From Streptomyces sp. NBC_01549 (GTDB taxonomy: Bacteria > Actinomycetota > Actinomycetes > Streptomycetales > Streptomycetaceae): 64,000 nt of DNA. Within the stretch, counting starts at the first letter, position 1; every line of letters starts with the position of its first letter. The notes under the pieces were generated by a model. It had not been told where the DNA came from and did not search any database. It saw only the letters and a list, made by a program, of their open reading frames with translations. Below are positions 42,380 to 50,465 of this stretch, piece after piece. The stretch covers positions 124,001 through 188,000 of the forward strand of contig NZ_JAPEPW010000006.1 of NCBI RefSeq assembly GCF_026339955.1, in the 5' to 3' direction. Position numbers and translations under genes: made by a program.

Positions 42380-42847
42380 ATGCGAATGGCTAAAGGGGTC
42401 GAGTGGGCTCTGCACACCCTGCTCAACCTGGACATGATCGGTGGCGGCCCCGTGGGCAGCGGCCAGCTCGCCGAGGCTCACGGCCTCTCGCCCTCATACT
42501 TGAACAAGCAACTGCAACAACTCGCCCGAGCCGAGCTGGTGGTCTCGGTGCCCGGCCCGCGCGGAGGTTTCCGTCTGGCCAAGCCCCTTGAGGTCATCAC
42601 CCTTCTGGATGTGGTGGAGGCCATCGAGGGCGGTACGCAGCTCTTTCACTGCACCGAGATCCGTTGCTGCGGCAAGATCGGCGAGCTGTCACCACCGCCG
42701 ACCGACGCGTGTGCCGTCAACGCAGCCATGCGTCGGGCGGAACAGGCGTGGCGCCAGGCGCTGTCCGCCCAGAGTCTTGCCGATATCAGGGCGGAGTTGG
42801 ACCGCACCCCGATGACACGGCAGGTAATACGCTCTGCGCTGAACTGA
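42380..42847 (+). CDS. Rrf2-family redox-sensing transcriptional regulator
   Basis: A 155-residue Rrf2 protein. The winged helix-turn-helix is AEAHGLSPSYLNKQLQQLAR, and VVSVPGPRGGFRLAKPLEVI is the wing. The sensor segment carries four Cys (C91, C96, C97, C111 in HCTEIRCC and TDACAV), which fits iron-sulfur or disulfide sensing as in NsrR/IscR-like members. It starts at the ATG right after the GGACAT palindrome. It is divergent from the NDH-2 gene and is the likely repressor of both. Confidence 0.85.
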   Translation: MRMAKGVEWALHTLLNLDMIGGGPVGSGQLAEAHGLSPSYLNKQLQQLARAELVVSVPGPRGGFRLAKPLEVITLLDVVEAIEGGTQLFHCTEIRCCGKIGELSPPPTDACAVNAAMRRAEQAWRQALSAQSLADIRAELDRTPMTRQVIRSALN

Positions 42848-43058
42848 GTGCGCGCAACGAGGCCGCAACCGCTGTCGAGACGCGCCCGGGGCAGCCCGCG
42901 AGCGCGCACTGCCGGTACCTGGCCCAAGGGTGATTGCCGCAGCTGTGGTCTCACCGGTCCGGCGGCACCGGCTGTTGCCGAGGGCGCCGGGCATACACAT
43001 CCAGGACGACTCGCCGCCCGCAGCGTGCGCGTCCACTTGAGCTGGTTCCAGTACACGT

Positions 43059-43393
43059 CTACTTGGGCTGGTTCCAGTGCGCCTCAAGGGCCGCGGCGAC
43101 CTCGGCCGGCTTCTGCAGCACCGTCCAGTGGTTGCAGTCGAGCCTCATGACCTGGGAGGCCCGCACGGCGAGGCCGAGCACACCGGCTCGCCGACCTGCT
43201 CCAGCCGTTCGATGAGCCAGTCGACGTACTCCTCTTTGGTGGAGTTGAAGCCGGGCGGCAGCGCCGCGCCGAAGCCCGGCAGGTCCCAGGGCTCCACGTC
43301 AGTGCGGGTCAGGTGCCGGCGAACGCCGTCCCATACACGATGGGTGTCAGGGACGCCGTGGATCAAGATTGCCGGCACGGTCGAATGCTTCAC
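43059..43393 (-). pseudogene. Alpha/beta hydrolase with internal deletion
   Basis: From a GTG at 43393 (CGGAG upstream) the N-terminus is AILIHGVPDTHRVWDGVRRH, then RTDVEPWDLPGFGAALPPGF and VDWLIERLEQVGEPV. Immediately after this, in another frame, comes VMRLDCNHWTVLQKPAEVAA and ALEAHW, the last 25 residues of the family with the catalytic His. About 150 residues including the nucleophile Ser are missing. The end overlaps an 18-bp repeat (43035-43052 and 43061-43078, one mismatch). Confidence 0.7.
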
Positions 43394-43767
43394 GGTAGAG
43401 ATCTCCGAGCAGAGACAAAAGGGCTGGCTCCTGGTGCTGCAGCCGCGCGCGTCCGTGGACGCGGAAGTGAAGTCCAACGAGGTCAGCGTCGCGGTGGGTC
43501 GGCGTTCGGTCCGATGCCGGTGATGCTGCGGCACAGCTGTGCAACCATGTATCGAGGGCGCGCACGGCGAACATACCGTGTGAAGCAACACCTTGTCACA
43601 CTGGGTCATATCAGTCCCTGCGGCGGACTGCCGCTTCCAGCGGCAACGGGCCCCTCGTCTATGCCATGCCCTGTCAATCCATGGTTGAGCACCACATGGA
43701 TCATGCCATCCCCTGCGCGGACCCTTGTGACCTGACAACGTTCACGACTGCACGCAGGGAGCAAGCG
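43394..43767. other. Intergenic region before SDR gene
   Basis: No gene is recognised in these 374 bp. They include a TGTCACA at 43594-43600 without a matching -10 at the distance seen elsewhere, and a GCAGGGAGCAAGCG ribosome site just before the SDR start. Confidence 0.45.
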
Positions 43768-44700
43768 ATGAAAGAAGTATCCGTACCCGATCTGCACGGA
43801 AAGCTCGCCGTGGTGACCGGGGCGAGCGACGGAATCGGGCTCGGGCTGGCCGAACGGCTCGCCCGCGCGGGCGCCGAAGTGGTTCTGCCGGTCCGCAACG
43901 CGTCCAAAGGCGCCGCCGCTCTTCAGCGGATCCAGGCCGCCGGTCCCAGGGCGCAGGTCTCCACCCGCGTCCTCGACCTGGCTTCACTGGAATCGATCGA
44001 ACGCCTCGCTGACACGCTGCAGACAGAAGGAAGGCCGATCGATCTTCTGATCAACAATGCGGGAGTGATGGCACCTGCCACCCGGCACACGACAGCGGAC
44101 GGGTACGAGCTGCAGTTCGGAACCAACTATCTCGGTCATGTGGCGCTCACCGGGCGTCTGATGCCGTTGCTGCGGGCCGGTCGGGCCCGGGTGACCACCA
44201 TGACCAGCAGCGCCGCGCGCAGCGGCCGGATCGACTGGGACGACCTGCAGAGCGAGAAACGCTACTCGCCGGTGCGTGCCTACAACTTGTCCAAGTTGGC
44301 CAATCTGTTGTTCGCCCTCGAGTTGGATCGCCTCAGTACGGTGGGTGGATGGGGCATTGTCAGCAACGCCGCTCATCCCGGCACGACGTTGACCAATCTC
44401 TACGCCTCCGGGCCCAACCTCGGCCGCACCCGTCCCGCTCCCTATGAGGCAATCATGAAGCAGCTGGCTCGCTGGGGCGTCCTGGTGCATTCGGTCGAGG
44501 CCGGTCTGCTTCCGCCCCTGTACGCGGCCACGAGCCCGCAGTCGAAGGGTGGGCTCCTCTATGGCCCTGACGGTCTCGGGCAGTTCACCGGCGGCCCCAC
44601 CGAGCTGACGCTCTACAAGTCGGCCCGGAGCGAGGCGGACGCAGCCCGGCTGTGGCAGATCTCCGAGCGTCTGACGGGGGTCACGTTCGCAGCCGTCTGA
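43768..44700 (+). CDS. Short-chain dehydrogenase (protochlorophyllide-reductase-like group)
   Basis: A 310-residue SDR: cofactor motif VTGASDGIGLGLAERLARAG, LLINNAGVMAPATR, catalytic Ser in TMTSSAARSG, and Tyr-Lys in AYNLSKLANLLFALELDRLS. Its length and the NAGVM and NLSKLAN patterns are typical of the retinol/protochlorophyllide-reductase-like SDRs common in Streptomyces. The start at 43768 follows CAGGGAGCAAGCG. It is followed after 24 bp by an XRE-type regulator, likely its cotranscribed controller. Confidence 0.88.
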   Translation: MKEVSVPDLHGKLAVVTGASDGIGLGLAERLARAGAEVVLPVRNASKGAAALQRIQAAGPRAQVSTRVLDLASLESIERLADTLQTEGRPIDLLINNAGVMAPATRHTTADGYELQFGTNYLGHVALTGRLMPLLRAGRARVTTMTSSAARSGRIDWDDLQSEKRYSPVRAYNLSKLANLLFALELDRLSTVGGWGIVSNAAHPGTTLTNLYASGPNLGRTRPAPYEAIMKQLARWGVLVHSVEAGLLPPLYAATSPQSKGGLLYGPDGLGQFTGGPTELTLYKSARSEADAARLWQISERLTGVTFAAV

Positions 44701-44724
44701 GAAGCCGGTGCCATCAGGAAGGTC

Positions 44725-45594
44725 ATGAAGGTCAGGAAGATCTTCTTTGAACGGACAGGACGAACAACAGTGGACAGAGCCGAATTGGCGGCGTTCCTCA
44801 GAGCACGGCGTGAGGCCCTTCAGCCGGAGGACGTCGGACTGCCACGCGGACGGCGTCGACGAACCGGCGGGCTGCGTCGAGAGGAGGTCGCCGCACTGTG
44901 CGACATGTCGGTCGACTACTACAGCAGGATCGAACAACCGCGGGGGCCCAATCCCTCGGAACAGATGCTCGCCTCGATCGCCCGCGGTCTGCATCTGTCC
45001 CTTGAGGAACGGGATCATCTGTTTCACCTCGCCGGCCACGCCGTTCCCCAAAGGGCGCGGCGCGGCGATCACATCACCCCGGGGATGATGCGCATCCTCG
45101 ACCGGCTCGGAGACACTCCCGCTCAGGTGGTCAACCACCTGGGCGAGACGCTGAAGCAGACGCGCATGGCGGTCGCGCTGTTGGGTGACGAGACTGCTTT
45201 CACCGGACGGGCCCGCAGTCTGCACTACCGGTGGTTCACCGATCCCGCCTCCCGGCTGATCCGTCCCGAGAGCGACCACGCCGAACAGAGCCGCCTGCTG
45301 GTGGCGGACCTCTATGGCGCGTATGTGCGGGACGGTGGTGACTCGCGCACCGCCGACCTCGTCGGCGCACTGCAGGCAGCAAGTCCTGAATTCGCCGCGC
45401 TCTGGCGTGAACACCCGGTTCTCGGCCCGTACTGCGCACCCAAACGCTTCCAGCACCCGGAACTGGGGACCTTGGAGGTGCACTGCCAAACGCTCGTCGA
45501 CCCTGACCAGTCACAGCGACTTCTGGTGTTCACCGCGGTACCGGGCACGGAGAGCCACGCAAGCCTGCAGTTCCTGTCCGTCCTCTGTGGCTAG
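44725..45594 (+). CDS. XRE-type regulator with MmyB-like ligand-binding domain
   Basis: A 289-residue regulator. The N-terminal helix-turn-helix is GGLRREEVAALCDMSVDYYS, then RIEQPRGPNPSEQMLASIAR. A C-terminal domain of the MmyB-like ligand-binding type follows (MMRILDRLGDTPAQVVNHLG, LHYRWFTDPASRLIRP). Such regulators commonly stand beside SDR genes in Streptomyces and control them. The ATG at 44725 has AGGAAGG upstream. A GTG at 44770 (VDRAELAAFLRARR), where homology begins, is an alternative start. Confidence 0.85.
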   Translation: MKVRKIFFERTGRTTVDRAELAAFLRARREALQPEDVGLPRGRRRRTGGLRREEVAALCDMSVDYYSRIEQPRGPNPSEQMLASIARGLHLSLEERDHLFHLAGHAVPQRARRGDHITPGMMRILDRLGDTPAQVVNHLGETLKQTRMAVALLGDETAFTGRARSLHYRWFTDPASRLIRPESDHAEQSRLLVADLYGAYVRDGGDSRTADLVGALQAASPEFAALWREHPVLGPYCAPKRFQHPELGTLEVHCQTLVDPDQSQRLLVFTAVPGTESHASLQFLSVLCG

Positions 45595-45649
45595 TACTGC
45601 CGAGACCCGCGATGTACGGTGCGGCAAGGCGGACGGGGAGACGCCCCAG

Positions 45650-45964
45650 TCACTCCTCGTCGTCGCTTTCCGTCACGTGTGCGCCGACGTCCTCGGCGAT
45701 GGCCGCGGACAGCAGGGCCGGCAACAGTCCGGGGAAGCGCGCATCGAGGCTGTCGCGGCGCAGGGTCACGAAGCAGCGAGTGCCTTCCTGGCGAGTCCGC
45801 GTGACGCCCGCCTCCCGCAGCACCTTGAGGTGATGGCTCAGGGTGGACTTGGCCACAGGGGCGCGCAGCTGTCCCCACCCGCGTTCGGCGCCGTCGGACA
45901 ACACTCGGACGATACCGAGCCGCGTCGGGTCACTGAGTGCGCCCAGCAGGCGCGGCAAGGTCAT
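45650..45964 (-). pseudogene. ArsR-family regulator separated from its start region by IS1380
   Basis: The remaining frame encodes LPRLLGALSDPTRLGIVRVL, then KSTLSHHLKVLREAGVTRTR, the winged helix of ArsR repressors, and ends at 45650. The IS1380 element is inserted 11 bp upstream of the ATG at 45964. If the element and one CTGAG copy are removed, the frame continues in register to an ATG at 47685 (MPAPSSPPSQSE before the present Met). So the insertion either removed the first 12 codons or displaced promoter and ribosome site. Translation from 45964 driven by the IS is possible but unproven. Confidence 0.75.
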
Positions 45965-45975
45965 CTCGCTCTGAG

Positions 45976-47655
45976 CCTTGATCCACCGGCCGGCGTCTTG
46001 TGGATAGCGGCTAGAAAAACGAGGAAGTGCCTTGTGACCTGCGATGATGGGAGTTCTTCAGGCTTCCAGCACGCACGATCGGCAAGGCACTTCCGAGATG
46101 AAAGTTTCCCATACATCGGCGGCGGTCTCCGCTGCGTTCGATGACCCGAATCTGATCGCGTATGCCGGGCTGGTCCCGGTGATGCGCCTGGCCGAGCGGG
46201 GCGGTCTTTCGCGTCTGGTGGCCGAGAACGTGAAGCTGACCGGCGCGAGCAACAGCGCGGGGGCGGCGGCGGACGCCAAGGTCACCAGCATCGTCGCGGG
46301 CATGGCCGCAGGTGCGGACAGCATCGACGACCTGAACGTTCTGCGCCATGGTGCGATGACGGCCGTGTTCGCGGGCATTCGTGCCCCGTCCACGCTGGGC
46401 ACGTTCCTGCGCTCGTTCACCCACGGTCACGCTCTCCAACTGCACGCCGTTCACGGCCGGTTCCTTGGCGCGCTGGCCGCGCATACCCCGCTGCTGCCCG
46501 GCGCCGACGCGATGGCATTCATTGATGTCGACTCCACCCATAAACGGGTCTACGGCCGGGCCAAACAGGGTGCCGAGTACGGCCGGTTCAAGGGCATCCG
46601 CACCCTCCACCCCCTGCTCGCCACCATCTGCACGCCCGGCTCCCGCCCGGTGATCGCCGGAGTCCGCATGCGCCGCGGCAAGGCAGCCGACTCCCGCGGC
46701 GCCCCGAAGTTCGTCAGCGAAGCCCTGGCCACCGCCCGGGAGGCCGGCTGCACCGGCACCCGCATCCTGCGCGCCGATTCGCAGTTCTACAACGCCGGTG
46801 TGATCGCCGCCTGCCGCCGGGCCGGAGCCCACTTCTCGATCACCACCGGCATGAACCCCTCCATCAAACGGGCCGTCCTCGCCATTCCCACCGAAGCATG
46901 GCAGCAGATCACCTACCCGACCGCGGTGCCAGACCCCGAGACCGGCGAACTCATTTCGGACGCCGAAGTCGCCGAGATGCCCGCCTACACCGCCTTCGCG
47001 AGCCGCAAGAAGAGCGAGCAAGTCACCGCCCGGCTGATCGTCCGCCGGGTCCGTGACCTCGCCAAACCCGCCGTCGTAGGTGAGCAGGGCGAACTGTTCC
47101 CCGTCTGGCGTTACCACCCGTTCTTCACCGACAACCCCGCCCCCACCCTCCAGGCCGAGCGGGAACACCGCCACCACGCGGTGGTCGAACAGGTCATCGC
47201 CGACAGCAAAGCCTCCGCACTGACCCACCTGCCTTCCGGACACTTCCACGCCAACGCCGCCTGGCTCACCCTGTGGGCCATGACCTACAACCTGCTGCGG
47301 GCCACCGGCGCGCTCACCTCCGCCTTCCACGCCAAGGCCACCACCGCCACTCTCCGTGCCCACCTGGTCCAGATTCCGGCCCGGATCGCCCGCTCCGCAC
47401 GGCGTATCACCCTGCACCTGCCACACAACTGGCCCTGGCAGCACGCCTGGACACATCTTTTCGACGCCGCCCACGACCCACCCGGACCCGCCTGACGACC
47501 CTGCCCACCCCGCCCGCCAAGGCCCAACCGGAACCGAACAACGTGGAAATGCTGGGCAGACCAGCGGGTGCCACCTGCCCGCCCACAATCACCGCCCCGA
47601 AACCGGCTCAGGATCAGTCAGAAGATCATTTTCAGACCACGTCGGTGGATCAAGG
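45976..47655 (+). mobile_element. IS1380-family insertion sequence, copy 2, with CTGAG target duplication
   Basis: The inverted ends CCTTGATCCACCG (45976-45988) and CGGTGGATCAAGG (47643-47655) bound the element. CTGAG occurs on both sides (45971-45975 and 47656-47660) as target duplication. The length is 1680 bp. It differs from copy 1 in sequence but shares internal motifs such as AAGTGCCTTGTGACCTGCG. Confidence 0.9.
46098..47495 (+). CDS. IS1380-family transposase, copy 2
   Basis: A 465-residue transposase starting at the ATG at 46098 (the longer frame from 46044 is not conserved). FDDPNLIAYAGLVPVMRLAE, then FIDVDSTHKRVYGRAKQGAE with the first Asp, LRADSQFYNAGVI with the second, and HHAVVEQVIADSKASALTHL with the Glu. 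The frame is complete and the element looks functional. It is divergent enough from copy 1 to be a separate IS type. Confidence 0.92.
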   Translation: MKVSHTSAAVSAAFDDPNLIAYAGLVPVMRLAERGGLSRLVAENVKLTGASNSAGAAADAKVTSIVAGMAAGADSIDDLNVLRHGAMTAVFAGIRAPSTLGTFLRSFTHGHALQLHAVHGRFLGALAAHTPLLPGADAMAFIDVDSTHKRVYGRAKQGAEYGRFKGIRTLHPLLATICTPGSRPVIAGVRMRRGKAADSRGAPKFVSEALATAREAGCTGTRILRADSQFYNAGVIAACRRAGAHFSITTGMNPSIKRAVLAIPTEAWQQITYPTAVPDPETGELISDAEVAEMPAYTAFASRKKSEQVTARLIVRRVRDLAKPAVVGEQGELFPVWRYHPFFTDNPAPTLQAEREHRHHAVVEQVIADSKASALTHLPSGHFHANAAWLTLWAMTYNLLRATGALTSAFHAKATTATLRAHLVQIPARIARSARRITLHLPHNWPWQHAWTHLFDAAHDPPGPA

Positions 47656-48014
47656 CTGAGACGGTGGTGACGAGGGAGCGGGCATGGCGAGCAGAGTACC
47701 GGTCGTTCGGTGTCGTACGAACGTCGGAACGTCGGACTCTTGGAGGGATGGTCGGCTTCACCACTGTTTGCGGCTCAACAACAATGTCGTACCGCAGATG
47801 AGAGTGGGATCTCGCAGACGGCCGCCGGGGTCCGGTCTGTGTCGCAACCCTCCGTGCCGAGACCCGGCAAAGCCTGCGAGCGCCACGTTCGACGATGACG
47901 CCCGGCGTACGTCGTCACGGTCGGTGCATGCACACCGGTGGCCGTCGGCGACCCCGGTCGCCTTCACCTGACCGCCGACAACTCGACGGATGAGACGCAC
48001 GTCACACGGCTCTC

Positions 48015-48042
48015 TGTCACAGTTCGCCCGGTCATCCCGGTC
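48015..48042 (+). promoter_or_regulatory. ECF41-type promoter for the AhpD-like gene
   Basis: TGTCACA at 48015-48021, a 16-base spacer, then CGGTC at 48038-48042. ECF41 promoters are described with a TGTCACA -35 element and a GTC-containing -10. The gene starts 37 bp downstream. Confidence 0.65.
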
Positions 48043-48043
48043 A

Positions 48044-48054
48044 GTACTTTGTAC
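48044..48054. promoter_or_regulatory. Palindrome at the predicted transcription start of the AhpD-like gene
   Basis: GTACTTTGTAC has perfect 4-bp arms and starts two bases after the predicted -10 element. A bound repressor would block transcription. The interrupted ArsR protein or a MarR/HxlR protein encoded elsewhere are candidates. Confidence 0.4.
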
Positions 48055-48079
48055 CTGCAACATGGCTAGGAGATAAACC

Positions 48080-48553
48080 ATGGAATCGCGTCTCAACTAC
48101 TTCGGCAACCCCCTCGCCGGCAAGGTGCTGAAGCACATCAACTCGGCCGGCAAGGCGGTTTCGGACTCAACGCTGCCAGCCGTTGTCCAGGAACTGGTGA
48201 AGATCCGCGCGAGCCAGATCAACGGCTGCGGCTTCTGCACCGACATGCACACCAAGGACGCCACCGTGGCGGGCGAGACCCCGCAGCGCCTCAACCTGGT
48301 CGCGGCCTGGCGCGAGGCCACGGTCTTCACCGAGGCCGAGCGCGCCGCACTGGAACTGACCGAGCAGGGCACCCGCATCGCCGACGCAGCCGGTGGTGTC
48401 ACGGACGCGGTCTGGGCGAACGCCGCCAAACACTTCGACGAGGAGCAGCTGGTCGCGCTGATCTCCCTCATCGCCGTCATCAACGCCTACAACCGCATCA
48501 ACGTCATCAACCAGCAGCCCGCCGGGGACTACCAGCCCGGCCAGTTCGGCTGA
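48080..48553 (+). CDS. AhpD-like carboxymuconolactone-decarboxylase family protein
   Basis: A 157-residue alkylhydroperoxidase-like protein. The redox centre is C50, C53 and H57 in QINGCGFCTDMHTKD, preceded by the Glu in VVQELVKIRAS. Such proteins reduce peroxides using the Cys pair. TAGGAGATAAACC provides the ribosome site. Members of this family are the best-known neighbours and targets of ECF41 sigma factors, and this gene carries the corresponding promoter motif upstream. Confidence 0.88.
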   Translation: MESRLNYFGNPLAGKVLKHINSAGKAVSDSTLPAVVQELVKIRASQINGCGFCTDMHTKDATVAGETPQRLNLVAAWREATVFTEAERAALELTEQGTRIADAAGGVTDAVWANAAKHFDEEQLVALISLIAVINAYNRINVINQQPAGDYQPGQFG

Positions 48554-48898
48554 CCGGCCGCCATCCCGGACGCATACGGTCCGTCTCCGCGCCACCCCGA
48601 CCTGCAGCGGGAGACGGACCACCGGCGTCAACCGGTCCCACTGGACCCTGGCTGCGCCACTTCGCAGCACGCAATCACCGTTGAACGGCTTCGGCGGGCG
48701 GCGAACACACCAACTCTGATCGATCTACGCATACCGCGACCCAGTCACCGCGTGCACTGGGCCATTGCCGTCCCACTTTCCTCAACGGGCTCCCCATCGC
48801 CAACGCACGTGGCACACCTTTTCACACGATTCCACACGTAGGCATCTGTTACGTTGTTCTATGTTCTACGAACATAGAACATCGGACAGGGGGAAGCA
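48554..48898. other. Intergenic region before SDR gene
   Basis: No gene is recognised in these 345 bp. The right end holds the 27-bp palindrome at 48855-48881 and a GGGGGAAGCA ribosome site. No TGTCACA-type promoter is seen here. Confidence 0.5.
48855..48881. promoter_or_regulatory. 27-bp palindromic operator
   Basis: The arms TGTTCTATGTTC and GAACATAGAACA are perfectly complementary around TAC. The site ends 17 bp before the SDR start, so a bound repressor would block its expression. Each arm also contains the short repeat GTTC. The binding regulator is unknown; the broken ArsR gene nearby is one candidate. Confidence 0.7.
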
Positions 48899-49663
48899 AT
48901 GCCCAGCACCACACCGCTGAACTTCGCGGACCGCGTCGCAATCGTCACAGGGGCCGGATCCGGCATCGGTCGTGCCACTTCGATCGCCTTGGCCGAGTCA
49001 GGGGCACACGTCCTCGGTGTGGGACGCCGCAAGGACCCCCTGGAGGAAACGGCTCGCGCGCACACCAATATCGCGATTCTGCCGCTCGACATCTGCGAGG
49101 AGGGCGCTGCGGACACAGTCGTTGCCGCCGCCGTCGAACGGTGGGGCCGACTCGACCTGCTCGTGAACAACGCCGGCACCACGGCCGTGATGCCCCTGGC
49201 CGAGACGGACCGAGCAGTGATCACCAGACTGTTCGCCCTCAACGTGACGGCCCCGAGCATGCTCGCCCATGCGGCCCTGCCGCACTTGCGTGACTCGTCG
49301 GGTTCAATCGTCAACATCTTGAGCACCTACGGTCACCGCCCCATGGCCGGAGGTGCCCACTACGCCGCCACCAAGAGCGCCATGGAGCAACTGACCCGGA
49401 GCTGGGCGCTCGAGCTCGCATCGGAAGGGGTGCGGGTGAACGCGATCGCCCCCGGCCCCACCGAGACCGATGTCCTGGCCGCGGCGGGACTCGCCCAGGA
49501 CACCATCGACGAGATGTTCACCTATGAACGCGACCGCATCCCGACGGGCCGTCTCGGCAACCCGAGGGATGTCGCGAACTGGATCCTGCGCATCGCCGAT
49601 CCCCTGAGCACACACGTCACCGGTCAAGTGCTGACGATTGACGGGGGACTTGAGCTCGTCTGA
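48899..49663 (+). CDS. Short-chain dehydrogenase/reductase
   Basis: A 254-residue classical SDR. The cofactor motif is VTGAGSGIGRATSIALAESG, then LVNNAGTTAVMP, catalytic Ser in NILSTYGH, Tyr-Lys in HYAATKSAM, and the C-terminal VTGQVLTIDGG of the 3-oxoacyl-ACP-reductase-like group. AGGGGGAAGCA precedes the ATG. A large palindrome covers the promoter. It probably reduces a carbonyl compound with NAD(P)H as part of the redox cluster. Confidence 0.9.
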   Translation: MPSTTPLNFADRVAIVTGAGSGIGRATSIALAESGAHVLGVGRRKDPLEETARAHTNIAILPLDICEEGAADTVVAAAVERWGRLDLLVNNAGTTAVMPLAETDRAVITRLFALNVTAPSMLAHAALPHLRDSSGSIVNILSTYGHRPMAGGAHYAATKSAMEQLTRSWALELASEGVRVNAIAPGPTETDVLAAAGLAQDTIDEMFTYERDRIPTGRLGNPRDVANWILRIADPLSTHVTGQVLTIDGGLELV

Positions 49664-49857
49664 GACGCTGCCGATTGCCGTGTTCGCCCTCGGCGCGGCG
49701 TCGGTCGTGAAGATAGCCTGGTTTGTGGACTCTCACGCTGAGACAGCGCCGAGGGGAGGAAGGAAATGCCATGAGCATGATCCTCATCTCACACCACGCC
49801 GCACTGAGGAGTAGCCGATCGCAATGGCGGTCTACCGCCGACAGGCAGCCGAAGAGG

Positions 49858-49884
49858 TGTCACACCCGCTGGGGGTGCTCGGTC
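49858..49884 (+). promoter_or_regulatory. ECF41-type promoter for the cupin gene
   Basis: TGTCACA at 49858-49864, a 15-base spacer, then CGGTC at 49880-49884. The cupin gene starts 31 bp downstream. Confidence 0.65.
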
Positions 49885-49914
49885 TCTTGTGTAAGTACCG
49901 AAAGGATGGTTCGC

Positions 49915-50397
49915 ATGTCGTACCCCAAGCAGGTGTACACGGGTGATACAGGCGAGATCAACGCGAATTTCAGGCCGGCAGACACTCCCCCGAATGTCGG
50001 CACGGCCGGTAAGGACGCCATTCACTACCTGGCGACCACAACCACCACACGAGGCGAATACGGACTCTACCGAGTCGAGATGAGCGCGAGGGCGGGTGGC
50101 CCCAAGACTCATTTCCACAAGACCATCTCGGAGTCCTTCTTCATCCTCAACGGTACGGTTCGTCTTTTCAACGGCGAACAGTGGATCGACGCTCAGCAGG
50201 GCGACTTCCTGCATGTGCCGCAGGGCGGACTGCACGCCTTCCGCAACGACTCCGACGCGCCGGCCGACATGCTTCTGCTCTTCACTCCTGGAGCACCGCG
50301 TGAAGAGTATTTCGAGGGACTTTCACAGCTGGCCGATGCCACGGACGAGGAGCGCTCCCAGTTCTTCGACAAGCACGACTCGTACTTCGTGGAGTAA
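49915..50397 (+). CDS. Cupin-domain protein (quercetinase-like)
   Basis: A 160-residue cupin. The metal-binding motif 1 is GGPKTHFHKTISESFFILNG, and motif 2 QGDFLHVPQGGLHAFRNDSD, with the usual His, Glu and His ligands. The family includes small dioxygenases and isomerases. AAAGGA lies eight bases before the ATG at 49915, which is preferred to the ATG at 49906. A TGTCACA-N15-CGGTC promoter lies directly upstream, placing it in the predicted ECF41 regulon. Confidence 0.85.
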   Translation: MSYPKQVYTGDTGEINANFRPADTPPNVGTAGKDAIHYLATTTTTRGEYGLYRVEMSARAGGPKTHFHKTISESFFILNGTVRLFNGEQWIDAQQGDFLHVPQGGLHAFRNDSDAPADMLLLFTPGAPREEYFEGLSQLADATDEERSQFFDKHDSYFVE

Positions 50398-50465
50398 CCG
50401 ACAACAGCCGTGTCAAGACCGTCATTTGGGGCGACCTATCGACCAGTCTTCACTGTGCACAGGCA

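Larger units (their letters stand above)
47661..48079. other. Region between IS1380 copy 2 and the AhpD-like gene
   Basis: The left end holds the lost start region of the ArsR gene (ATG complement at 47683-47685). The rest shows no gene. The promoter of the AhpD-like gene lies at 48015-48042, and a GTACTTTGTAC palindrome is at 48044-48054. Confidence 0.5.

Noticed and set aside
43035..43078. Two 18-bp repeats as a tandem regulatory repeat
   Set aside because: Only two copies, one mismatch, at the end of a pseudogene; more likely a chance or deletion-related duplication.
43594..43620. TGTCACA upstream of the SDR at 43768 as a further ECF41 promoter
   Set aside because: No C[G/T]GTC follows at 15 or 16 bases (CCCTG instead), and the site lies outside the cluster.
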